64,000 nt of DNA from Plasmodium malariae (GCF_900090045.1 NW_021638285.1:122046-186045), one strand, 5' to 3'; positions 40,551 through 53,800 are shown, counted from the first letter of the stretch. A program made the numbers and translations. The notes: generated by a model from the sequence alone, not told the origin.

Positions 40551-41414
40551 ACGGAAAAAAAAATTAGGTCAAAATTCTTTATTAAAATTGGTATGTTTAT
40601 ACTTTCATCTATAATATGTAGTTTTTAGAATGAAAAGAGTTATGATTATTTTATTTAAGGAAATTTGTATTTTTTATTTATCCGGTTCTTATTTTTATCA
40701 ACTATGATTTTAAGATTGAGATTAATTATTATTTTAAATAATAAATATATTTTTTTTTCTATTAGAATACGTTTAATATATTTATGGGAAACCATACATA
40801 TGATATAAAATTAGATTTAAGAAATTTTCGATTACTAGCAGAACTTGAACATAAAAACATTTCACATATTATATATTCACAACAGATACCTAATTATTAA
40901 AAGAATGACGAAACATTTGTATTTAGAAATGGAAAGAGGAACAAACAAACAAGCACACAATCAAGGAGAAGTTCTTTATATGAAGAATTCAATAAAAAAT
41001 ATAAGGTACAAAAAAATTAATATATGGAAAAAAACAATTATCTCATTTTGAAAAAAAACTTTCAAGTAACATGATTACATAGATTTTATTATAAAAAAAA
41101 AATCTTCAATTAGTAATAAGACATACCAAAAATTAATATGTAAAAAGTTTGGGCATAAAATGTTATTACCTACTTTAGTATTCTTTTGGGCATTATTAGC
41201 ATCATTAGGAGGTTCAATATGTAGTTTTTTTGGTCAAAGTAAAAATTTTAATACTACTGTTAGTTATGACTACGTTAATATAATTTTAAAAGATGAATGC
41301 GATATAACATTTCTTGTATTTTTCGGTATATTAATTGTCATATTGTTGATATGGTCTGCTTTTACTTATATGAAGTTTAGAAAATATAAAAGAATTTTGA
41401 AAACTAAATGTTAG
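40551..41414 (+). pseudogene. exported-protein (fam-l-like) pseudogene
   Basis: Exon 1 (40551-40637) keeps the 29-codon leader but starts with ACG and contains a TAG at codon 26; the donor region is also altered. The acceptor attag ends at 40765 and exon 2 opens NTFNIFMGNHTYDIKLDLRN, followed by a canonical PEXEL RLLAE at about 40829-40843. A stop (TAA) follows within 60 nt. Lysine-rich sequence then continues with more stops, and after a frameshift 41130-41414 reads LICKKFGHKMLLPTLVFF, two membrane segments and the basic end MKFRKYKRILKTKC. The leader, PEXEL position and two-TM layout follow fam-l, but the C-terminal part diverges from both fam-l genes here. It sits 1.9 kb upstream of an intact fam-m, where a fam-l partner would be expected. 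Confidence 0.75.
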
Positions 41415-43010
41415 AATGGATAAAAAAATGTTATTATTTACGTAGTGTACCTGGTAATTTGAATACAAACGTGTATTATAATTACTTATATGTTCAATAA
41501 AGATATGCATAATTGCCTAAATTACATGAATGTACATATGCTAGCTAGAACTTTTGGTACTAAAAAGTAAATAGATGCTTTATTAGTATATCTGTTATTT
41601 TGAATGTATTAGTGTTTCAAAATATGTTTTTAGAGTCTTTCTTCTGTTATATTAAGTATTACAGCGTGATATTTATATTTATGTATTAAAATAGATACTG
41701 ATAAATGGTATATGTATGTGAGATAAAATTAATACATTATGGAATAATCATGGAATTTTATTGATGTATGATAATTTGTGCTTGAAATAAAACTTGTTCG
41801 TTTCAATTTTTTACGTTGCTCTAGTACAAATTTATTATTTTTTTAAATAACTTTAATAAGATCATTGTTAGTTTTGAAATAAGGATAAAAGTGTATAGTT
41901 CTTTATTTAATAGAATGAAGTGAAGATATATTGTTGCATTAATGTGTATATATATATTCATTTCTTACTTATAAATAAGCATAAAATTTATTCTATAAAA
42001 TACGTTTTATAGCAAACACAAAATTATAATATTTATTTTAAATATATTTTTAATAAATGATTAGTTCTATATGTTTTAAAAGATAAAATATAAATATATC
42101 ATAAAACAATGTCTTTATTAAATACTGGTTTTATGTAACTTTAATAATTTCAGACTTCTAAATCATCACAATTAAATGAAGAGTTAAAAAAATTTTTTAA
42201 CTTATTGTTGTGTCCATAGGTGTTTTTATTTCATTTTTGCAAAATTACTTAAATATGTATTATAAAAAATATTTAAAAATAAACATACTATAAATTGTTT
42301 TTATAACTTATGATAATAAAGACGGAAATAAAGAATTAATTTTTATTAATTATTTTTGCATATGTTAAAATTCTTTTTTTTTTTTTTTCTTTTTTTTATA
42401 TTACTAAAAGAATATATATAAATATATGTATATATAAATAAAAACAAATTATTTCCTTAAAAATAAAGAAGCTTAACTAGTTATTTTAGTATAAATTATG
42501 TGTAATTAAAAATTTTAAAATTGAAAAATTATATTATAAAAATAAAGGAACAGTGACTATTTATCTTTGAAATATATTTCTTTTTATGTTCCTACATTAT
42601 ACATATTTTATTTTTAAATTATACTATGAACAATAAAATTGTAAATACGTTTATGTATTAACTAATGAATGTGGAATAAATTTTATATAATAAAATTTGT
42701 AAGGAATGCATTTTTCTTTATTTATTATTACTATTATTAAAATTATTAATATGTTTTATGCATAACCATTTTTCCAAAATATTATGCTTATAAAATTAGT
42801 ATAATTAATAGAAAAAAATTATTAAAATAGATAATAATTCACTTTTTCTATAAAAGAAAGAATTATCTATCTTCTCTATATTCTATATTGTGTAAATACC
42901 AAATATATCTTAATAATAAGAAATCATATAATTTTTTTGTATTTTAAAAATATATAATAAAAATATTATTTTATTACTTTAATATATTAGATAGTAATTT
43001 ATACATTTCT
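41415..43010. other. intergenic between exported pseudogene and fam-m
   Basis: Contains 3' flank blocks shared with other fam copies (41598-41613; about 41925-41950; about 42150). A CTTCTCTATATTCTATATTG motif near 42869-42890 precedes the fam-m upstream block. No coding region. Confidence 0.45.
41598..41613 (+). other. conserved 3' flank block (+184 from stop)
   Basis: TTTGAATGTATTAGTG, 184 nt after the last stop of the pseudogene; same position as in intact fam genes. Confidence 0.4.
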
Positions 43011-43048
43011 AATATGTATAAATGAATACAAATTATATTATTCTAATT
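43011..43048 (+). promoter_or_regulatory. conserved upstream block of fam gene (copy 5)
   Basis: AATATGTATAAATGAATACA then AATTATATTATTCTAAT, about 270 bp before the intact fam-m start at 43284. It retains the ATACAAATTATATTATTCTA part best. Confidence 0.45.
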
Positions 43049-43283
43049 AATGTTACATTTATAAAAATAACATTAAAATAATAATTATATAATGTAGTTC
43101 TTATGCTACTTCTCTTTGTTTATATAGCAAAAAATATTATAGTTATATAAACTTTACTATGTATTTACAAAAAAATAGAAAAGAAATTAAATGAATAATT
43201 ATCGTACCTTTAACATAAAAAAAATACTACATTATTGTTAATTTTTCTTTACTACAAATATTACAAAATTTAATTTCTATATG

Positions 43284-44179
43284 ATGGAACAAAAAATTAT
43301 GTTTCTCCTATTTTTTAAAATTTCTGGGTTTATTTTTTTTTTATCTTGTATAAGTCATTTTAACAATGAAGCTGTATGATAATGTTATATAGATATATCT
43401 TCACTTTTCATAATTTTTACGTGTTATTATTATTATTACTGCTCTTCAGAATTACTTTATATCATATATTAAATAATATATATTTAAGTTCTTTTTTTTA
43501 GAATATGTTTATCAAATATTTAGATGAGAACTATAATAATAGTAGCAAAATAGATAAAAAAGATTATAGATTACTGGCAAAATATAAACAGTATAAGAAT
43601 TACAACTATGTAGGTTTAAATGAAAATATACAAAATAAATGGGAGCACCAAGAAAAAAATATATATAATAATAAAAAATGGGGAAAGGGAAAGAACAAAC
43701 GGTCTAATAGAAGTTTATTAAATAAGGCACAATACTACACAGAATATATAGATTACAATAATGCAATGTTTGATGGAAAACATTTTCATTTTGAAAAAAA
43801 ATGGATAAAAAAAAAAGATTATGATGATTATGTCGAAAAACAAAGAAGAATTTGTGATATATCTTTAAAAAAATTAAAATTTAGAAATTATGGTTATGTC
43901 GTTGCTATATTTATTATTATTTCCTTCTTTGGAATAGGAATACCAGTATTATCAGGGATGAACTCTTTAGATACAGTATTGGAATATATTATTGAGTTTC
44001 CGTTATTTAAATATTTTAAAAATGTTATAAGTGAATTGTCAGACTCACATAAATATTGTCTTTTAGGAATAACGTTAAGTACAATTATCATTACTTTATC
44101 GATTATAGTTGTAAAGGCAATTTGTAAGATCTTAATAAATAATGAAAAATATAGAAAATTTAGGTTAATGAATGACTAA
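43284..44179 (+). CDS. fam-m: fam-m protein, intact
   Basis: Two exons: 43284-43373 (30 codons from the second of two adjacent ATGs; 31 from 43281) and 43502-44179 (678 nt). The donor is GTATGATAATGTT at 43374 and the acceptor ttttttttag ends at 43501, phase 0; about 255 residues. I chose the ATG at 43284 because MEQKI is the common family start. Arginine 53 begins RLLAK. The hallmark block at about 104-156 reads NKAQYYTEYIDYNNAMFDGK, HFHFEKK and KKDYDDYVEKQRRICDISLK. Membrane segments lie at about 161-180 and 215-236, ending KILINNEKYRKFR. Compared with the fam-m at 23115, the block before the first membrane segment is nearly the same while the loop between membrane segments differs strongly. 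No frame damage is seen. The open stretch on the opposite strand at 43894-44091 is a shadow. Confidence 0.93.
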
Positions 44180-47100
44180 TATGAATAATAAAAGGCATAT
44201 ATACTTCTGCAAGGAATCCTTTAATATGAATTATTAGCTATAATATTTTTAATGATAAACTTAATAAGAATATATATTATGTGTAAAATATTATAAATAT
44301 ACATGTGTATAATTAATATATTCTATAGAAAACAATAAAACATTATATTCTTTTTTTTTTTTTTTTCGTGTATTGAACATTCTAATATTTCTAAATTTGT
44401 ATTTCAAGTTATATTCTTAAGTAATTAAATATTATATAATAAATATACGTTTATATATATATATACATTTTTATGAAAAATATATATTTGTGCTTTAAAA
44501 TGATTACATAATAACATAGTTCACACTATTATACAGAAATATGATAACTTAAATTTTTAATAAAATGTTATATGTTATATATTATAACATGTTGTAATCT
44601 AATATTATTATTTGTTCATTTTATTAAATGTATTATTTTTTAATTAAAAAAAAATGAGTTCTCGATTGTATTTAGTGAAACAAAGTGCATATATTTCGTT
44701 TCATTCATATGTATACATGTATTTTTTTTAATTTGCAAAAAAAAAAATTTTAATATGGAAGATATATTTTATGTGAAATGTATCTTATCACATAAATATT
44801 GGATTGGTATTTTATACATATATTCAGTTCTTTTTTAATTGTATAAATATGAAATTATAAATATATAATGAATTAATATACATTTCAACTATGGATTAAT
44901 TATAATTGCTTAATAACTTAAGTATTCGGAATCATTACATTCTATAAAGTTTTTAAATCAACTGTTATATTATATTTGTACCTAATTCTAGTGTTTACAC
45001 AATACTTAACAAATTATTTGTATATGTATTTATTGAAAATTTATATATGAATAATTTATATATTTTATTTATTTTTTATATTTTTAATACGTTGTATTAT
45101 TGGATAATAATTAAGAAAATACTAATAGATAATCTGTTGGATTTCTTTCTAAATATCACTTAATCGAAATTAAATAATGGAAAGTTTATATATTATTTCT
45201 AAATATGGTATATTCAATTAATTTCATATTTCGTCAATAATTACGTTGGATATAATTAATAATATAATTATTCAGATTTGACACAATTATAAAATTGAAA
45301 AAAACAAAAGATTTATTTTATTAGTAATATATATTAGTTTTTTTTTTTTGTAATGTTATTTTAAAAAACAAAATTTTTTTAATAAGTTTTTGGGTTATAT
45401 AACATTTTGACATTACCATGATAGTGGTTGGGAACATATTTTAATATGTAGCAATGAAATATGTTAGCTTATACTAATTACGATAATTATTTAATTGTTA
45501 TTTTGAATTCAATTACTTATAAGATGTTTTAATTTTTTAAGAATTTATATGAATATACTAAATTCGTATATTACCTAATAACCTATATTCAATAAGTTGG
45601 CTAATTAATAGCTACCTTGAGATAATTTCCTTATGTTACTTTTAATTTTGTTTATTATATAGTGTATTATTTCCTAATTTTGTTATAATAATATGAAAAT
45701 ATATTTTAAATGTAACTAGTATTTGGATAAATATTTAAAGAAATATTTATGGATGTCTATTATTACCTCAATATTTCTTGTAAAGTATTTAAAAGAAAAA
45801 TATGTTATATTACGTAAATTATAGAGAATGAAAAGTTAATACATCCTATACACTGGTGATAAATTTTATATTTTACATATATATATAATATATCTAATCA
45901 AATTATTTTATACTCAGACAGTTATTAATTATAAAATGGAAGTTTTATTATTCTTCTTAAATTATGTAAATTTATATATTAAACATATATTGAGGAACTC
46001 AAAATTGTTAAACATCTATCAAAATAAGATAGAAAAAATATATTCTTATGTGGGAATAGAATAATATATCAATATAATATATATACTAAAAGCTTTTATA
46101 TCCTTAAATTGTAATGTTAGTTTTTTCTTTATCTATTCAACTGAATAACAGAATGTGATAATTATTTTATGTACACTTTTACTTAATTATCAAGGAAAAA
46201 AAATTAACAGTAAATGTTGTATTTGATTGTTCTCAACATATCAAATATATATACAAAAGAAGTTTATACAAACCAATAATATATTTGAAAGTGGGAAAGT
46301 AACTTAATGATATAGTAAATGAGCTCCTTTAATAAATTACCCTTTTTTTAGTAATATAATTTTTAAATGAATCAATTTTTCACATTAAAGTAATAAATTC
46401 TTTTTATTATTTACTATTTATTTACTTTTCTAATAAAAAGGATAATTCATTAAACCGCTTTTACTGTATATATATTTATGTCTTTATACCTACGATTTGT
46501 AACATATGAGCTATTATGGAGGTTATGAAACAGAGTACACGTAATATAGAAAAGTATAAGGACAAGATATTAATTACTATTACATCTACTCTAAATTAAG
46601 AAAAGTAGTTTTATATGATAAGAATTTTATATACTTTTAATAATCCATAAAAATTCAGTATACATTAAAATTTTGTTAACATAATTTCTTTGTCATTTAA
46701 AATATTACATTACTTATAAAAAGAATATATATATCTCTTGTATTTTTTCAAGTTATGTTTGAATAACATTCCATGTAATTTCATATAAATAATACTTTAG
46801 TTCAATATCTCTAAACAAAAATATTATTTTAACTGTTATGTAAATGTATATTTTAGCAATTTCCATGTCAATTATATCTCAATATATATATATAATGTTT
46901 CATTGATGTAATAAGCTTTCATTAATACATGTTTATTGTTTTATTATTTTGACTGTGATATTCATTATAATCGGAAAAATATCATATATGCATTAATAAA
47001 TAAAATTCTGATGTTTAGTCGAATCTAAGGATATACATTGTTATGAGAAATAATAAAAGTGAGTGGGTAATAGGAAATATATAATGTACAAATTATGATA

Positions 47101-47239
47101 GCTTATGAAAAATTTACATAATAAAAAATGGGAGTCCCATTTCCTACATAACTTGTGTTTAGTAATATGTAAATAATGAGTTCCATGCAGACTATAAAGT
47201 GGAATTCTATAATGAATCTCAAGTAAAGTAAAACTACAT
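44180..47239. other. intergenic, no gene seen
   Basis: 3' flank of fam-m (block at 44372-44388), then AT-rich DNA without supported coding sequence. The open stretch 47041-47244 (-) has no family match and overlaps the approach to a pir-like remnant on the other strand. Confidence 0.45.
44372..44388 (+). other. conserved 3' flank block (+193 from stop)
   Basis: ATTGAACATTCTAATAT, a looser match to TTTGAATGTTTTAATG, 193 nt after the fam-m stop. Confidence 0.3.
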
Positions 47240-47345
47240 TTCAATTTTTCTGAACTTTTTCACATTTTAATGTTACTTGGTATTACATTGAAAGGAATAT
47301 TTATAGTATTTTTACTTTCGTATAAAGTAAATAAAAATTATATGT
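47240..47345 (+). pseudogene. pir: pir-like membrane-segment remnant
   Basis: The + strand reads LFHILMLLGITLKGIFIVFL then LSYK, followed by GTAAATAAAAATTAT, as in the end of a pir membrane exon and its splice donor. The pir pseudogene at 48.5 kb on the other strand has the same ending (FIYK, then GTTAATAAAAATTAT), which supports the reading. Upstream coding could not be followed. Confidence 0.38.
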
Positions 47346-48289
47346 AGGAATATAAATACTACATTTTCTTATTATAATATACTTTATTGAAAAATATATA
47401 ATTATAAAATAGATTTACATATATTTTTTATTTATCGAGTATCCTTTTTTTTCCTCAACTTGGATGTTATATATATAAAAGAACATTAAAAAAGTAAAAA
47501 AATTTAGTATTGTTTTTGAGAAGAATACATTTATCAATTATTAAATAATGGATATGAATCATCTTATTTAAATCTAAGAAACACTAAAATTTACCTCATC
47601 TATCATCTTGCACAATGATACTTACTACAGTGCCACATATAATATCTACACGATAAAGGCAGCAATATTAATATTATTATATACAGGGTTAAATTTATAG
47701 TATTATTAATTTCAATGGAACAAATAATAATAAAAGTGTAAAACAAAGTTAGTTATATATAAAATACATGTGCTCTTCTAACTGCTTGGATAATCTTTTT
47801 ATTTTAAAGTTTGTCTTTTTTTATTTATTTAATAATATTATTGATAGTGTTTTTAATGTTTTTATTGCTTCTTTACTATTTTTAATACATGGATATAAAA
47901 ATTAAATAATAATATTTTGCAATTAAATCAGTATGTACTTCATAATTTCTCTTTGTATATTTAAGTTTTAAAATGATTTATTTTTTATATAAAAGACATT
48001 TTTGTACATAGGTGGATTTCGTATCTATTGACCATAACAGTAGTGTTATATATCTTTTAAACGGATCTTTGAATAATTTTTATATAATAATTTTTGTGTT
48101 TTTTATGAATATGAATTAATTTCTCTGTTTTTAGATTACCTTTTTTATTAATAAATTCTGATTTGTATATAACTCTTATATAACTGAATATTCCATGTTA
48201 CGACATAAATAATATAAACTGTAATTTTGTTATATACTGTTTCCTTAAGGATGGTAGTCTAAATTATGAAAAACTTATAATTTTTTTTC
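47346..48289. other. intergenic, no gene seen
   Basis: Nothing recognisable. Confidence 0.45.
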
Positions 48290-49200
48290 ACTTATTCATA
48301 GATATTTTATAAGGCTTATCTTTCTTCTTTTTCATCTTGGTTAAGATCAATTATTTATTTTGTTTAGTAAACGACTACGTAACCACGATTTCATCAGGGT
48401 AGAGTATATGGAATAAATAATTATAGATTTATACTTAAAAATATATTTTTGTTTTGTGCTTGTAGCCATTTGTGAAAATGAAAAAGTACTTTACATTATA
48501 TTATTAGAACCATTAACTATAATTTTTATTAACCTTATATATAAAAAGTAAGGTTAAAGATCTTAGTAATACAACAATTGTTGTTAAATTGGAAGCAAAC
48601 GCGTAAATGTTTTTAGTTGATGAAATTTTTGGTCTACCAAGGCATTCAGTTACATAGCTTATTTTTTCATAATAGACTTTCTTAATATTGCTTAATTCTT
48701 TAGAAAATTCATTATTTACATGTCCTTCGCATTTGTTGTAATGTTTAATATGAAATTCGTAATATTTATTAAAATGTACACAATTTCTTATTAAAGTTTT
48801 ATCTTCTTTAGGAATAATTCTGATAAACACCTCATATAAATTATATAGGCTTGCATCTTTTAGTAAAATATTAAAATAAATTATTTATATATAAATCTTA
48901 CATATATTCGTTTATTTTTCTATGGAATGTGCTGATATGTATGAAACGAGTCATACGAATTATCAATAGGTTTCTTATGTAGAATATAATTTAAGTATTT
49001 ACGCGTATTTTCCCTATTAGTTGCATAATTTTTAAATATATATATTAAGTATCCATAAATATTATTACATACAAGGGTACAGATATTATTACCAGCATTA
49101 TATTCAGGTGGTGAACAAGTAGTGGCACAAAAATTAGAAGCATTTGCAGTATATTGTTAGATATATGATTCAAATTCTTGCTCATATTTAACAAATAATT
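48290..49200 (-). pseudogene. pir: pir pseudogene
   Basis: The minus strand shows pir segments in order. Around 49195-49030, in a stop-containing frame: QYTANASNFCATTCSPPEYN and ICTLVCNNIYGYL. Then 48875-48534 is open as LLKDASLYNLYEVFIRIIPK, HIKHYNKCEGHVNNEFSKEL, NIKKVYYEKISYVTECLGRP and a membrane segment (NLTTIVVLLRSLTLLFIYK) ending at a donor-like AAG/GTTAAT at 48533. Near 48391-48345 the tail exon reads KSWLRSRLLNKINN, the pir motif that follows the membrane segment, but its acceptor and the TPxG part are degenerate (two stops). The N-terminal part is in a different frame from the body. I call it a pseudogene; the open part 48513-48830 alone should not be taken as a small gene. Confidence 0.68.
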
Positions 49201-50068
49201 CCAAGAATTATTCTAAAAATAAAAAATAGAAATAATAATAATAATAAAGGAAATAGTGGAAAAACTGTAAATAAGTGAACATGAAACGAGTTTATTGTTT
49301 ATGACACAAAAGAAGAAATTCTGTACTATATATTTTTTTTTTCCTTAAATGAAAATATATTATCTGAATATTTTAAAATTTATAAATAGAAAATATTCTT
49401 GTTTGGTAAAAATTATAATAAAATTGATTTAAATATATAATTAGAACTCTAAAATGTTGCATATATAGTTTTTTTCAGAAAAATTATCTTAATTTACATG
49501 TAACGAACACCTGTTGGAATTCACTAAGTACATTCATCTGAGGAGGACGATTATAAAACCTAATAATATAACACATTTACAAATTTATACTATATATTAA
49601 AATACAAGTGAAAAAATAAAAATAAATATAATACAAATCTCAATAAAATGATTGGTAAAAACATAACTTTGTTAAAATAATACAATTGCACATACAGGTG
49701 TTTTTCCCAAATATATAAATAAAAAAATATAAAGAAGAAAACAAATAAGTTTAAAATTTATACTTTCTTATAGAATTTTTGAAAAATTAAATATATATAT
49801 AAACACAAATTTATGAATGAATCACTTAAACTACCTCATATAAGAATAACACTAAATGGATTTAATTAAATAAAAATTGAATATCAAATAATTGATATAA
49901 CACTTATATAACAGGGATATTTTACGTACTACGAAATGCATAAAATTTTATGTATATTAAAATAAATTCTATAATTTTAAAAATTTCCATGGATGTTACA
50001 TTAATACTCATAAGTGCATATAGAAAATATTTCTACTTATTTGGACTAGATACTATATTCACCATTAT
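49201..50068. other. intergenic, no gene seen
   Basis: Upstream of the pir pseudogene and downstream of the secreted-protein gene. I could not identify a first pir exon. The + strand ORF at 49950-50147 overlaps the real minus-strand gene and is a shadow. Confidence 0.4.
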
Positions 50069-50865
50069 TCAATTTTTATTATGTAAAGATAAAATAGAGT
50101 TTGCTTGTCCTATTAAGTCAGATAAAATTACTTCATCTATTGAATGATCTATGTTTGTGATATACGAAAATATATAGTATGATTCTGCTAACCTTGGAAT
50201 AGTAAGTCTAAGCAAGTTTTTAATTTTTGGGCTAGATACAATTTGTAAAAGTTTTTCGTATTTTTCCTTTTTAGAAGGTGATGCTGTTTTAACTCTCTTT
50301 TTATATTTCAATTTTAAATAATATAAAAGATCATTTATATATTTAACTATTTCTATTGCTCTTGGTTTGTATCCATCATATTTCTCTGCTTCTTCTCTTA
50401 ATTCATTATATAATTTGACAATAGCTGCATTAGATACATTTGAATTATAAGAATCTATAATGATATCCTTATATTTGGATGTATCATAACATCTAAAAAA
50501 ACTGGAAAAGCAATATTTTTTATAATGTTTGGGTATGGAATCATCACCTGCATAATACATTGGTCCCAGAAAGAATCTTCTCACACCTAAATCAAACTTA
50601 TGATTATGATATTTTGTATTATTCACTGATTCTGTAGATGCATCTGCCTAAAAATGTTAATAAATATTTAATATTTATAAAAATGTCCTAATTTTCATAT
50701 GAATAAATTGTTATTTTTAAAATGAAAATACATGATTTATAATGAATGTATAGAAATTATTAAATATAATAATTCTACCGCATAAGCATCCTGGAATATC
50801 CATATTAATAAAGAAAATGAAAAAATTATAATAAAAAAAGTTAATTTATTTGTATGCGCTATCAT
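50069..50865 (-). CDS. secreted/exported Plasmodium protein, unknown family
   Basis: Two exons: exon 1 50779-50865 (87 nt, 29 codons), donor GTAGAA at 50778, acceptor tttttag ending at 50648, exon 2 50069-50647, phase 0; about 221 residues. Exon 1 is a clear signal peptide (MIAHTNKLTFFIIIFSFSLL then IWIFQDAYA) with a likely cleavage after AYA, unlike the recessed leaders of fam genes. Exon 2 has no membrane segment and no canonical PEXEL; VRRFFLG lies where the PEXEL of other genes would be. The body is helical and basic, with blocks SNAAIVKLYNELREEAEKYD, YKPRAIEIVKYINDLLYYLK, SKKEKYEKLLQIVSSPKIKN and PRLAESYYIFSYITNIDHSI. It resembles a group of Plasmodium secreted proteins that I cannot name. 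The frame is intact. A soluble secreted or exported protein is the best guess. Confidence 0.8.
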
Positions 50866-53800
50866 TTCGAATTTAATATTTTAGGAGTCAGATGTTTTGT
50901 GATAATTTAATTTTTGAAATATAATTTTTTCGATAATATTAAATAGAAGATTTATTATAACTTTTCCGTTATTTCTTTGTGATACTCCAAAATGTTAAAA
51001 TTCTTACGATTAAATATATTTAAATATAATAATTATAGGATGTTTTCAAATGTAATACGAGAAAAAATATATTAAATAAAAATATCATAGTAATTTTTCT
51101 ATGCAAATGTACGAATTAAAATAATATAAATAGATTAGGTTCTGTAAAATCATTAGAAAACACATAATTAAATAATTGCAACTAAGGAATATATGAATAA
51201 TTTATTTCAAAAAAATTTATTTATATATTATTATACATTTATTGTAAGGAGCTTAGTTCTTTTGTTTATTAAAACAAATAAAATATAAAAAAATTATATG
51301 ACCTATTATATGTTATAACTTAGCTTTAAGAAAAAGATCATTTAAAATTTTTGTATTTAATAAAAATAATTTAAGATATATTAAAGTTATGTTATATCCT
51401 ACATGGGAAAATTTTTTTTAAAATAATTTGCAATAGACATAATTATTATAGAAAAAATATATATATATGTAATAATAATAATTTAATATAACTTATTTGC
51501 ATGCGATTTATACAATATCAAGATAATTATATATTTTCTTAATAAATATTGAGGGATCTGTTAATAATGAAATATATATTATTTGTATTCAATTTTATTG
51601 CTATACTGTATATGAAAAATTAAATTTTTATTTTATAAAAAAAAATAAAGCATTTTATTTATTTCGCCTCAGAACATAGTTGTTTTAATATTAATTAAAA
51701 AGTTTTATTAATACAAAATAGGATAAAGTATTAAAAATAAACGTTTATTCAAGTAAAATTTTTTTTTTTTATTTTAATTTATTTTGCGAAAAAAAATAGT
51801 ATTCTTAGAAAATAAAAAATAATAATAAATAATAAATTTATCGATATTAAAAATATAATAATGTATTATGTATGCAAAATCAATTGAAATGTTATTTGTT
51901 TTTTTATACGGATATTATTCATTCTTTTACATATAGAATAATAAAAAATTCATTTAACATGAGAGAAAAATGGCTTTCCTAATATAAATGTAGTAAATAA
52001 TCAAAACGATAACGAAAATGAATGAATCTTCATTCCAAGAAATAAAAATTGTTACTTAAAATTTCGTACGTTATTCTTATAATATAGCATTATAATATTA
52101 TTAATTTTTTATCATATTACATTAATACATTATTATTTATTGATATTTATTGAAACAATATAAGCACATACAGAGTTTATTAAATATTTTTTGGATGTAG
52201 TATAAAATATGTAATGAATATTTTAAAATTGGTTTCTAATGTTTGTTATATTTATAATAAAGAATATATTACTATTTTTAAGTAACTTCCTCATTTATAC
52301 AGATATATATATGAACGTTCTTAAAAACTTTTTATTTTTTAGAAAATATAATGTTGTATAGTTTACGAAAACAATTTTTTTTTAATTTTATAACGAAAAA
52401 TTGTTATCTATTTAAAATATATTTATATTTCTAAGTATATCACTGTATTTTTGGTGCCTTTTTTAAATGAATTGCCAAGATCAATAAAAAGTGCCTTAAT
52501 TTATAATATGGATCTAGATTTACGGAATATTTATATGAATTTTATATAAAAAATAGTTAAGAATGATGAATTATAGCTAAAGACTTTTTTGCTATTCAAG
52601 AATTATGTACGTGAAATATGAATTTATATGTTAAAATTAAAAATAAGTCATTTAAACAGAAACTTATTTTTATTTATAGTATATTTTTATGATAATGTTA
52701 ATTAATATGTTATATATACAAACAAATATGAATGTTATAAAAATTTATGAGCAGTGATGCCTTTAAACAATATATGTATAAAGTATTAATAATTTATATT
52801 TTAAATGTACTTACGAATGGGATGCTGTTATAAGTGAATACGAAAATATTTTATTTTAACAAAATTTTCAGCATAATTATAAAGCATTAAAAAATTACTA
52901 TATGAGGAATTATGCAATAACTTATGATTTGTTATTTCTTTATCAATGTCATTAAGTTCATTTACAATACCTTATATTAGTTATTATACATAGTTTTCAT
53001 ACACATAATGTTAGTATTATATGAATGAGCTCAGTTCATTAGAAATATATTATACATATAATGAAATTAGTGTTTTTTTTAAACTTAAGTAACTTGTAAA
53101 TTTGTATAAAAGAAAAAATAAAATAATTTTTTTTGTAGATAAAATATATGCAAAAGACTTATTGAATGTATAATAATAATGGGCTTCATATTGCACTTAC
53201 AAATTTGATGTATTAATTTGTTCTAAAATTAGTTTTTTAAAAATCTCAGAGAAATTACGATTAAGATTTCTTTAATTTTTTATGTAAAAAAAACATTTAA
53301 TTATAAAAAGTAAATTAAGAATATCTTTCCTTTCTGCAGATAAAATTATATTAAATAAAATAAAATAAATGAAAGAAAAAGGAAAAAAGTTAGTAATATA
53401 TTCTAAAATATTTAAAACATTTTTTTCGAGAACAAAATTAAGAAATTTTATTACAGCTATATTTTATTACTTTATACTTAAATATTTTATCCACTTTCAC
53501 CTTATATTACAGAGAAATAATAAATATTATAGTATATATTAAAAAAATTTCTATTATGTTGTTTTCGTTCTTTACGAATAAAAAAAAAATATATTATATC
53601 TATATTAATAAATATTTAATTATACTTATTAAAGCTAATTCCATATTTATAATTGTCTTTCGAAATTAATATAATAACAGTAATTATATTTTACAAATTC
53701 TCAAAAATATTTTAATCATTCATTTTAGATGTTATAAATAGATATAGGAAACAACAAATTTTTGAAATGAAAAAGAGATATATGCATGGGTATACTAATA

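Noticed and set aside
40845..41051. 68-codon ORF in the exported pseudogene
   Set aside because: It is out of frame with the RLLAE-bearing exon-2 reading; a shadow of the pseudogene.
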